Shown here: one piece after another, positions 32,770 to 42,860 of the stretch | Layout: each line of letters opens with the position of its first letter | Position numbering within the stretch: position 1 is the first letter of the stretch | DNA from: Bufo bufo | Lineage: Eukaryota > Chordata > Amphibia > Anura > Bufonidae | Direction of reading: 5' to 3' | DNA: 64,000 nucleotides | NCBI RefSeq assembly: GCF_905171765.1 | Contig: NC_053391.1 | Span: 690,055,257 to 690,119,256 of the forward strand | Program-made: the position numbers and the translations under genes | Notes under the pieces: generated by a model | Told to the model about the DNA's origin: nothing | Database searches by the model: none | Seen by the model: the letters and a program-made list of their open reading frames with translations, nothing else

Positions 32770-35393
32770 CCACTTCAGCCCCCCTAGCTTAAACACCCTT
32801 AATGACCAGGCCACTTTTTACACTTCTGACCTACCCTACTTTCACCGTTTATTGCTCGGTCACACAACTTACCACCCAAATGAATTTTACCTCCTTTTCT
32901 TCTCACTAATAGAGCTTTCATTTGGTGGTATTTCATTGCTGCTGACATTTTTACTTTTTTTGTTATTAATCTAAATTTAACGATTTTTTTGCAAAAAAAT
33001 GACATTTTTCACTTTCAGTTGTAAAATTTTTTAAAAAAAACGACATCCATATATAAATTTTTCTCTAAATTTATTGTTCTACATGTCTTTGATAAAAAAA
33101 GAAAATGTTTGGGTAAAAAAAAAAATGGTTTGGGTAAAAGTTATAGAGTTTACAAACTATGGTACAAAAATGTGAATTTCCGCTTTTTGAAGCAGCTCTG
33201 ACTTTCTGAGCACCTGTCATGTTTCCTGAGGTTCTACAATGGCCAGACAGTACAAACACCCCACACATGACCCCATTTCGGAAAGTAGACACCCTAAGGT
33301 ATTCGTTGATGGGCATAGTGAGTTCAGAGAACTTTTTATTTTTTGTCACAAGTTAGCGGAAAATGATGGTTTTTGTTTTTTCTTACAAAGTCTCATATTC
33401 CACTAACTTGTGACAAAAAATAAAAACTTCTATGAACTCACTATGCCCATCAGCGAATACCTTGGGGTGTCTTCTTTCCAAAATGGGGTCACTTGTGGGG
33501 TAGTTATACTGCCCTGGCATTCTAGGGGCCCAAATGTGTGGTAAGTAGTTTGAAATCAAAATCTGTAAAAAATGGCCGGTAAAATCCGAAAGGTGCTCTT
33601 TGGAATATGGGCCCCTTTGCCTACCTAGGCTGCAAAAAAGTGTCACACATGTGGTATCTCCGTACTCAGGAGAAGTTGGGCAATGTGTTTTGGGGTGTCA
33701 TTTTACATATACCCATGCTGGGTGAGAGAAATATCTTGGCAAAAGACAACTTTTCCCATTTTTTTTATACAAAGTTGGCATTTGACCAAGATATTTATTT
33801 TGGGGTATGGTGAGTTCATGTGAGATTTTATTTTTTGACACAAGTTAGTGGAATATGAGACTTTGTAAGAAAAAAAATAATAATTTCCGCTAACTTGGGC
33901 CAAAAAAATGTCTGAATGGAGCCTTACAGGGGGGTGATCAATGACAGGGGGGTGATCAATGACAGGGGGGTGATCAGGGAGTCTATATGGGGTGATCACC
34001 CCCCTGTAAGGCTCCATTCAGATGTCCGTATGTGTTTTGCGGATCCGATCAATGCATCAGTGGATCCGTAAAAATCATACGGACATCTGAATGCAGCCTT
34101 ACAGGCGGGTGATCAATGACAGGGGGGTGATCAGGGAGTCTATATGGGGTGATCACCCCCCTGTCATTGATCACCCCCCTATAAGGCTCCATTCAGATGT
34201 CCGTATGTGTTTTGCGGATCCGATCCATGTATCAGTGAATCCGTAAAAATCATACGGACATCTGAATGCAGCCTGACAGGGGGGTGATCAATGACAGGGG
34301 GGTGATCAGGGAGTCTATATGGGGTGATCACCCCCCTGTCATTGATCACCCCCCTATAAGGCTCCATTCAGATGTCCGTATGTGTTTTGCGAATCCGATC
34401 CATGTATCACTGGATCCGTAAAAATCATACGGACATCTGAATGCATCCTTACAGGGGGGTGATCAATGACAAGGGGGTGATCAATGACAGGGGGGTGATC
34501 AGGGAGTCTATATGGGGTGATCACCCCCCTGTAAGGCTCCATTCAGATGTCCGTATGTGTTTTGCGGATCAGTGGATCCGTAAAAATCATACGGACGTCT
34601 GAATGGAGCCTTACAAGGGGGTGATCAATGACAGGGGGGTGATCAGGGAGTCTATATGGGGTGATCACCCCCCTGTTTTGCGGATCCGATCCATGTATCC
34701 GTGGATCCGTAAAAAACATTCGGACATCTGAATGCAGCCTTACAGGGGGGTGATCAATGACAGGGGGGTGATCAATGACAGGGGGGTGATCAGGGAGTCT
34801 ATATGGGGTGATCACCCCCGTCATTGATCACCCCCCTGTAAGGCTCCATTCAGACGTCCGTATGCGTTTTGCGGATCTGATCCATGTATCAGTGGATCCG
34901 TAAAAATCATACGGACATCTGAATGGAGCCTTACAGGGGGGTGATCAATGACAGGGGGTGATCAGGGAGTCTATATGGGGTGATCAGGGGTGATCAGGGG
35001 TTCATAAGGGGTTAATAAGTGACGGGGGGGGTGTAGTGTAGTGTAGTGGTGTTTGGTGCTACTTTACTGAGCTACCTGTGTCCTCTGGTGGTCGATCCAA
35101 ACAAAAGGGACCACCAGAGGACCAGGTAGCAGGTATATTAGATGCTGTTATCAAAACAGCGTCTAATATACCTGTTAGGGGTTAAAAAAATCACATCTCC
35201 AGCCTGCCAGCGAACGATCGCCGCTGGCAGGCTGGAGATCCACTTGCTTACCTTCCGATCCTGTGAACGCGCGCGCCTGTGTGCGCGCGTTCACAGGAAA
35301 TCTCGCGTCTCGCGAGATGACGCGTATATGCGTGACTCTGCGCAGCGCTGCCACCTCCGGAACGCGATCCTGCGTTAGGCGGTCTGGAGGTGG
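32770..35393. mobile_element. TTAA-flanked non-autonomous element
   Basis: TTAA at 32766-32769 and 35394-35397. The ends CCACTTCAGCC and, inverted, CCACCTCCAGACC form a short imperfect terminal repeat. No transposase. The left half is AT-rich with an inverted pair around GGGCATAGTGAGTTC (about 33315) and its inverse (about 33435). The middle is a 175-bp tandem array. The right part has a GC-rich palindrome (CCAGCCTGCCAGCG / CGCTGGCAGGCTGG). A piggyBac-type origin is possible. Confidence 0.8.
33905..34980. repeat. 175-bp tandem repeat with inverted GATCACCCCCCTGT blocks
   Basis: About six units of 174-175 bp. Each holds GGGGGGTGATCA(ATGACA) on one side, AGGGAGTCTATATGGGGTGA in the centre, TGATCACCCCCCTGTAAGGC, and CCATTCAGATGTCCGTATG with its near-inverse CATACGGACATCTGAATG. 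Each unit is thus itself palindromic. Open frames are artefacts. Confidence 0.9.
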
Positions 35394-35462
35394 TTAAGGA
35401 AGGAAGGCAGCACATGTTGTACATGCTGGTTGCAGTGCATTTCTCTCTGAAATTCTGAGGAA

Positions 35463-36363
35463 AATGGGTCGTTCCAGACATTGTTCAGAAGAACAGCGTA
35501 CCTTGATTACAAAGTTGATTGGAGAGGGTAAACATATAAAGAAGGCTGCTCAGCTAAAATGATCGCAAATGCTTTAAAATGGCAACCAAAACCTGAAAGA
35601 CGTGGAAGAAAGTGAAAAACTACCATTCGAATGGATAGAAGAATAGCCGAAATTGCAAGGACTCAGCCAATAATCAGCTCCAGGAAGATGAAAGAAGGTG
35701 TAAAGTTACCTGTGAGTCCTGTTACAATTAGAAGACGCCTATGTGAAGCCAAGCTATCTGCAAGAAGCCCCCGCAAAGTCCCACTGCTGAGAAAAAGACG
35801 TGCTGAAGAGGTTACAATTTGCCAAAGAGCACATTGACGGCCTAAAGAGACATTCTGCGGACTGATGTAAGTAAGATTGTTCTTTTTGGGTCTAGTGGCC
35901 GGAGACAGTTTGTCAGACGACCCCCAAACACTGAATTCAGCCACAGTGCACTGTGTAGACAGTGAAGCATGGTGGGCAAGCATCATAATATGGGGATCTT
36001 TCTCATACTACGATGTTGGGCCTATATATCACATACCAGGGATCATGGATCAGTTTGAATCCATCAGAATACTTGAAGAGGTCATGCTGCCTTATGCTGA
36101 AGAGGAAATGCCCTTGAAATGGGTGTTCCAACAAGACAACGACCCCAAACACACCAGTAAACGGGCAACATCTTGGTTCCAGACCAACAAGATTGACGTT
36201 ATGGAGCGGCCGGCCCAATCCCCGGATCGTAATCCAATAGAAAACTTGTGGGGTGACATCAAAAATTTAGTTTCTGAGGCAAAACCAAGAAATAGAGAAG
36301 AACTGTGGAATGTCGTCCGATCCTCCTGGGCTGGAATACCTGGTCACAGGGACAGAAGGTGGT
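35463..36363 (+). pseudogene. Tc1 DD34E transposase (decayed)
   Basis: It starts ATGGGTCGTTCCAGACAT at 35464; the N-terminal part is broken by several stops and frame changes (35555-35870). The C-terminal part (35877-36363) is open and holds QQDNDPKHTSK and NPIENLWGD with 34 residues between the second aspartate and the glutamate. The first catalytic WTDE region is lost or garbled near 35860. It belongs to a different Tc1 lineage from the DD37E gene at 13924. Confidence 0.85.
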
Positions 36364-36869
36364 GACTCCGAGCAGCACAGACGTCCAGCAGTTCTCAGAA
36401 ACAGCGGTTATACAACTAAATATTAGTGACGGGATTCAGAGGAAAGCAAAATCTTCTAACATTTCTCAGTTTATATAGTAAATGTTTGAGTTTGTAAAGA
36501 AGAATGCAAACACTGCTATTATTTTGAACAGTCTAATATTCACTTTTCTTCAATTTGTTTAGAGAAACAACACAAATTTGATATATTTTTCTTCATGTTT
36601 TGATTTGGAATAGAATGTGTAGTGTTCCCAATGCGTTTGTGTGTGTGGAAATAGAAGCTATTAGAAGGATTTTGAGCTTTATTCACTTTTTTAAACACAC
36701 TGCTATTATTTTGAACACAACTGTAATACACTAGTAAACAATCCAAAAAAGCAAAAATACAACAACGGCAAAAGAAAGAACCCCACATTTTTAAAAAAAA
36801 AAGCTAAGTAAAAATTGCATGGACAAGGGCAAAGTCGCAAGGACACGTTGGTGCATCAACTAACAGTAT

Positions 36870-38531
36870 GGCACCGACGCCTCTTGCAAACTGTGCTCTC
36901 ACTCTCTTCAAAGGAACCCAAAAATGTATAGTTCTGAAATCACCCCCTCCAACTTTTCAAGTGCTACATATTTTAGGCTGTTTGGGCTACTGGCATGGTG
37001 TGTCCTAAAATGATTGGATAAAGTATGTTTTTCGTATCCTTTTTTGATGTTGTCGAGATGTTCTGCGATCCCTGTTTCTGCCTATATATTGACGTTGACA
37101 CGGGCACTCTACCAGATAGATAACCGATTTACTGTTGAATGTAAGTAATTCTTTTATTTCCCATTGATAGTTATTCGCGGTTGATTTAACTACGGTATGT
37201 TCGTTTTCTTTTGAAAATTAGTTTGCAGTTATGACTTCTGCCCCATCTGTAAAAACCACTAACTGTCAACCAATTATTTGACATAGTTTTTTTAATTAAT
37301 ATTCAGATTCCTAACTGTTGGAGCTACCTGTAGGCCCAGATTGGGTGCTTTAGTATACACTATTGGGGGCTGGATAGGGATTATAGGTCCCAATATTTTG
37401 TCTTCCTGCAGCAAATGCCAATGTTTGTGAATAATACTTGATACTTTTTTGTAACTAGTATTAAACGGTAATACCAATTTACAATACTCTGACTTGGTCT
37501 GTTTTTCACTTTTTGGTTTTGGATTAAAGAATAAAGTTCTATCTAAATTTTTTTACTTCATTAAGTGATTTATTTAATGTCTCAAGTGGATATTGTTTTT
37601 CCAAGAATTGGCTCTTTAATTGCTCTGCTCCTTTTTCAAACTGCTCATCTTGAGTGCAATTCCTTTTTTAATCGTCGGAATTGACTTTTTGGGACATTTA
37701 GCAGCTTGCGTTTAGAATAAAGCTATTCTTGGCTACTTCCTTTTGAGAAGTGCTACATATAAATGCTCCAGCCTTCATTTCTATTGTTAGATCTAGAAAC
37801 TCAACCATCCGCAGATTAATGTTAGGGGTAAATTTCAGATTATACTGGTTGGTATTTATTACATCAATGATTGATGGGATCCGCCCCATATCAGTAGAAC
37901 ATCGTCTATGTATCTTCGCCAGAGCACCAGACTCGTCCCCAGCTTGTTCCCATGCCGCCATGAATAGGTTGGCATAACTGGGGGCGAACCTGGTGCCCAT
38001 GGCGGTACCCTTTATCTGTAAATAATAATTGGAATTAAAATAAAAATAATTATGGAGTACAAAATCGATACCATCCAGTATGAACTGTATCTGCTCATGG
38101 CTGAGCTTCTTTTCTTGTTTAAGAGTTTTCGCCACTGCTTGTATTCCCTGTTTATGATTGATACTTGTATACAATGCACTCACATCAAGGGTTGCTAGAA
38201 TCCAATGTGACTGACTTACTGTATTCTCCAGTAGGTTAACTACTGCTGTGGTGTCCCTTAAATGTGATGGAGTATTTTCAACATAGGGTTATAAGAAACT
38301 GTCCAAATATTGAGACAGATTCGAAGTAACAGACCCTATGCCCAAAACTATAGGTCTACCTGGAGGATTTAGGGGATCCTTGTGGACCTTTGGTACACAA
38401 TAAAAGACTGGAAGCCTACATGGAGTTCCAAGAATAAAGTCGAATTCGGATTTATTTAGTATTCCACTGTGATATGCCCTTTCACACATTTTGGTCAATT
38501 CTTTATAATAGTCTTCCATTGGATTTCTTTC
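36870..38531 (-). pseudogene. PLE C reverse transcriptase and GIY-YIG nuclease (decayed)
   Basis: Minus-strand pieces similar to PLE B. RT region: FDFILGTPCRLPVFYC, VPKVHKDPLNPPGRPIV (about 38340-38440), ALYTSINHKQGI (motif A, near 38170), IKGTAMGTRFAPSYANLF (motif B, near 38000). The region of motif C reads through a disrupted stretch (about 37900). Then NPLRMVEFLDL-like text, TKAPNLGLQVAP (37340), and the nuclease end IAEHLDNIKKGYEKHTLS (about 37000-37060). Several stops and deletions. The frame continues across PLE A into 47568-47697. Confidence 0.82.
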
Positions 38532-39206
38532 CAATAGAATGTATGTAATCACAGAGAACAACCTGTTAAAACGTAGCCTTTAATCTAATTTATAACATAA
38601 AATAACAAAACTCCCACAGACATACATAGAAAAGGAACAAAAAAAAAGAAAATATATCCTTGATGACACGAACAGTGATACTTGTAATTGTCCAGAGGTG
38701 CGGGTCAGGTTGGACTAGGGGGACAGAGATGAAGACTAATCTGTCCCTATTTCTGGCCCTGGGCTAGATAGCCCTGCCTAAGAACGGAATAGCCGCCCTG
38801 ATAAGGACGATCCCGTATTCTGGAACCTCCTAGTGACCCTGGTAAGGCCCTATGAACCTAGTGGGTCCCTAATCCGGGCCTGCTCTAGGTACACAAAACA
38901 AAAACAAAGTATAGATATCAGTACAGAAAGCAAACAAACCAGCCACCCCACTGGATACTCAGTGGTGTGGGTGGAAGTGCTGCCACTAATAAATAGATCA
39001 TAAGGAATATATAAACAACCAAAGATATGGCTATCTATGAATGTGTATCATCAATTACTGTACAGACCCCACACTCCAGATACACAGTGTGACGTCAGTA
39101 CACCAAGATACGCCGTTAACATTTGTACATATCAATGTATAATTAAAGATATATATACATGTACGGCACCAGAAGCACTACATATAGTATGCAATCAGAT
39201 GCCAGT

Positions 39207-39253
39207 GTCCCAACGCGTTTCACCCTGATTGATTGTCGGGTTCCTCAGGGGAC
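39207..39253 (-). ncRNA. Hammerhead ribozyme motif, PLE A left copy
   Basis: Exact inverse of the motif at 46777-46823. See that entry for the fold. Confidence 0.7.
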
Positions 39254-39981
39254 GTATATCAGAATACAATGCTTTAATCAGACATCAAAAAGAGGTAACC
39301 TGCCAAGTGGCAAGGTCCTCAATCATGATGACACCGGTAGACCAGATAATATACTGGTCGCATTATGTTCATTCACTTAATAGCTTGAAATGATGGATAG
39401 CAGGGACCACTATAGGGGGCCTTTTGATTATGCTAAAGGAGAGCAGTAGCACTAAAACAGTAAATCGCCGGTGTGGTGGTATATCCACATACATATGTAT
39501 ACCGGCGGTAAGTCAGCATAGGGATTTCCACATTTTGATTCCACTAAAGGAAAGTAGTAAATCGCCAGTGTGGCAATATATCCACATATATATATATATA
39601 CCGGCGATCAGTCAACATAGGGATTCCCACATAGGTAATCAACGTGATAACCTCCTATAGAAAGTCACACATGTATAATGACATGCGTGATCGCATGGCA
39701 AACAGGTAACAAGATACTACTTGCATGTCCAGGTACAGCCAGGAATGACCCAAACCGTCTGTAAAGATAATCATGTGTCCACCATCACTCTAGCCATGGC
39801 CCGCATCCACACTGTTTAAGACATAAATGGTAGTCAAAAATTAGAAGCCAGATAAGGCCAGAGACTAACCTTCTGTAGTTGTGGGGGGAGAAAAGAAGCC
39901 CCCTATTATCCCAGGAAACTCACAGTCAGTGGTGCCTCACTAGTCCTGTATGTGAGGTCACTGAGTAGTAGAGCCTGCATG

Positions 39982-40003
39982 GTTTAAATAGCCCGCCTAT
40001 TGG
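39982..40003 (-). promoter_or_regulatory. Core promoter motif, PLE A left arm
   Basis: Inverse of 46027-46048: CCAAT, GGCGGG and TTTAAA spaced as in a vertebrate core promoter. It points left, away from the long coding copy. Confidence 0.5.
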
Positions 40004-40812
40004 GAGGTGGAGCAAGCGATCGAATATCGCCCCGCCCCTCCCCATCCATACCTAAGATTAGGCGTGGACCTGCGGACCGCTCCCGCCCACTGTGGGCGTG
40101 CCTAAGCTGTTGAATCGATACCACCCAGCCCTCTGTCCTCTGATGCTTGGTAAAAACATAGTGCCGCCCTCGTTCAGTCCCGCCCCCAAACAGGATGTGT
40201 TACCACATGGCGGATGGATCCGGAGTACAAGCCGGCCGGCGTCCAGGCCTCGTGGGTGACGTCACCGGGCGCGCCCGGTCACATGGTCACACTGTTGTGG
40301 CCTCTTAGTGCCGGAGCGCCGCCCGATGACGTCACCCACCATCCCCGATCATGTGACAAGGTGTAGGGGGACAATGAAACACCAATAATACAGGGTACAT
40401 TACCAGGTCCTGTGATAGCACAATTATGCATAACAGGAAACCCGGTACAGAGATATAAACCCTGATTAAAAGGTGAAAGAATGGGGGGGAAAAAGGGAAG
40501 GGGGAAGCAATAAGCGCAGTGTAAATGCGCAGACTATATACCAATATAGCATGATTGATAGTGGTGGGGACAACATATGGACAACATTTAGGACCGGTAT
40601 ACGGCCGTAGGGGCCCGATGTAAGCTAAAACAAGCTATTAGTGACAACTCTATTACATCATAATAAAGTATGTATATATGTATAAATTGATATTCTGTAT
40701 GGGGTAAAAACAAACATGGCGCTGCAGTCGGGGTGGCCACATATCCTCCCCTCCAAATTACTACAGTGCTCAAAGTATATATGTTAACCCCATATAGGTA
40801 ACATGTGGCTGG

Positions 40813-41951
40813 CTAAAGAAAGCAGGAATAATCAATATTCTCATTCAGTCCTGCAGGTGACATGGTGTTAAGCATATGTATCCATTTTGACTCTTTTTGT
40901 CTCAGGATAGTGTCAATGTCACCTCCCCTGATGGAATATTTTACTATTTCCACCACTGAGAAATTTACAGCTTTTGGGTCTCCTCCATGTCTTAAAACCA
41001 TGTGTCTGGATAAAGGTTTATCACGCTTGTGGCGAATATCGCCAATATGCTCCAAAATCCTCTTTTTAAAGGCTCTACATGTTTTACCGATGTATCTGAG
41101 ACTGCATTTACATTGGGCCATGTAAACCACGCCCACTGTATTGCAGTTTGCAAAGCCACGGGTCATATACGTATGGGTCAGTTCGGTGTTCGTGAAAGAG
41201 TGGCCTACTAATATAAAGGAACAGGCCTTACATTTACCACATCTATATGTACCATTTCTCCTATCTGCTAGCCACGTACATGAGGGGGAAGCAGGTTCAA
41301 AATGGCTATGTACCAATTGATCACCTATACTTCGACCTCGCCTAAAAGTGATTGAGGGGTGCTCAGGAAGAAGATCAGTCAGGTCAGGGTCAGTCTTGAT
41401 CAATGACCAATATCGTCCAATTATCTGGCGAACTTGATTGGCTTCAGTGTCATATGTACCTATGATTCTGATCACTTCATCTGATGTTTTCTTTTTCCCT
41501 ACCGAGTGAATTAGTGCTGTTCTGTCAAGGGATCCCGCATGATTCCAAGCTTCATAGAGGCAGTCCTCAGAATACCCCCTCTGTTTAAACCGGTGGAAAA
41601 GGGTCCTAGCTTGTTTGTCAAACTCAATTTGATCGGAACAGTTCCTGCGAATTCGCAGAAACTGTCCCTTAGGGATACCTTTTTTGAGTGGTCTGGGATG
41701 AAAACTATCCCATCTCAATAAACTATTTGTTGAGGTAGATTTACGGAACAGGGTAGTTGTTAAAGTGTTATTTATGTCCTTGCTAATCTGTAAATCAAGG
41801 AAGTTGATTTTTTGGGATTGCAATTCATGGGTAAAAAATAGACCGATGTGATTGACATTAAGGTCCTTCATGAATCCATCAAATTCTTCTGCAGTGCCTG
41901 ACCAGAACAGCAGGATATCATCGATGAACCTCGACCAAGATATTATATGGC
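40813..41951 (-). CDS. PLE A truncated copy: RT motif C to GIY-YIG, open
   Basis: About 379 codons without a stop, starting inside the reverse transcriptase at HIISWSRFIDDILLF (motif C) and ending with the same SCFL terminus as the long copy. It contains the RT thumb region, the CGKCKAC zinc-binding motif and the GIY-YIG nuclease (GVVYMAQC...RYIGKT). The protein matches the C-terminal part of 42614-45217 residue for residue. The N-terminal RT is missing, so it cannot act as a complete enzyme. It has no start of its own: coding enters from the junction at 41951. It is read here as the truncated partner copy typical of PLE insertions. Confidence 0.88.
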
Positions 41952-42860
41952 ACAATTACTGCTGCTCCTTCAATAAAAACTACTTTTAAGGACCTCTATG
42001 AGATCCACAAGGAGTATCATAAATCCTGGTGGGAGGTTCAGTCTCTGGACAATTATATTAAGAACTCGATTATACCTAGAGGCCTACGGATTTTTCTAAA
42101 ACCTGCACCACGTATCTGTACCCAAGATTTTTTGACCAGATGGGAAAGTGAAATAATAGACAGTTCCTTACGGCTTATGCGACTGTTGCTGGATCAGGAG
42201 CGGGCCAATTTGGAGACGGTTGGGAGATCACTGAACACCCAGGTGGAGATAGCACTGGGGTTCAGGGACCACCCAGAGTTCTCAAAGAAAGAAGTTGAGC
42301 TACAAACCAACGTTGATAGGTTCAAGTCCAACTTAGTTGAACGTAAGCACCGACAATTCATCAAGGACTTGTCGGAATTTAGGAATAAGACAGCGTATCT
42401 AGTGGCACAGTCTATTGAAAAAGCCTCTGCTAGTGAGGGTTCGGCCTCTGAGGCTGAGAGCTCGGATTTGGATTATTACCAATCCCAACAACAGCAATAC
42501 TCTAGACGCCGGGGCAACTGGAGAGGTAAAGGTCGAGGCAGAGGGAGAGGTCAATACAATCAGAGGCCGCAGACACGAGGCTACCAACCCACAGGCCAAA
42601 GGTCTGGGACATCATGGGGAATACAGGCCCCCTCCCGCCAAACTGTAAGAACAGATACTACTGTCGACCCAGAACCAACAAACAAATCAATGATGGCCCC
42701 AAGTGGTACCACCTTATTGGATACTACCTCATCATCTGGTATTTTACCAATTGTAAACAATCCTGCCCCTTCTTCTTCTTTTTTAGGCCCGCCCCCACCC
42801 AGCACCTATATCTTGAGAGACCGTACACAAACACACTGCCAACCTGTAAAGAAATATTGA
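41952..42860 (+). CDS. PLE A ORF1: helical domain plus RG-rich tail, 5'-truncated
   Basis: Open frame of about 302 codons from the head-to-head junction to TGA 42858. First part (to about residue 165): charged and helical (LTRWESEIIDSSLRLMRLLL, RKHRQFIKDLSEFRNKT), similar in pattern to ORF1 of PLE B. Then an acidic Ser-rich stretch, then a Gly/Arg-rich box (RRRGNWRGKGRGRGRGQ), then a Pro/Ser/Thr tail. This suggests an RNA-binding or multimerising protein, by analogy with ORF1 of other retroelements (inference). It overlaps the RT frame, which is in the -1 frame. A T TTT TTA slippery heptamer lies at 42779-42785 in its own phase. No upstream ATG survives; the first in-frame ATG is 42132. Confidence 0.75.
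   Translation, partial: TITAAPSIKTTFKDLYEIHKEYHKSWWEVQSLDNYIKNSIIPRGLRIFLKPAPRICTQDFLTRWESEIIDSSLRLMRLLLDQERANLETVGRSLNTQVEIALGFRDHPEFSKKEVELQTNVDRFKSNLVERKHRQFIKDLSEFRNKTAYLVAQSIEKASASEGSASEAESSDLDYYQSQQQQYSRRRGNWRGKGRGRGRGQYNQRPQTRGYQPTGQRSGTSWGIQAPSRQTVRTDTTVDPEPTNKSMMAPSGTTLLDTTSSSGILPIVNNPAPSSSFLGPPPPSTYILRDRTQTHCQPVKKY

Larger units (their letters stand above)
32493..36723 (+). mobile_element. Tc1/mariner element inside PLE C
   Basis: Ends CAGTTGTGTTCAGAATAATA and, inverted, CAGTTGTGTTCAAAATAATA; TA on both sides (32491-32492, 36724-36725). The opposite arm of PLE C (about 48178-48195) has the same sequence without the element and a single TA, which confirms both limits. It holds a decayed DD34E transposase (35463-36363) and a 2.6-kb TTAA element (32770-35393). 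Confidence 0.95.

Noticed and set aside
42645..42786. Intron in PLE A from GTAAGA (42645) to TTTTTTAG (42786)
   Set aside because: Joining these sites gives the wrong phase for the RT frame and soon meets a stop, so this donor cannot make ORF1-RT. Other donors remain possible.
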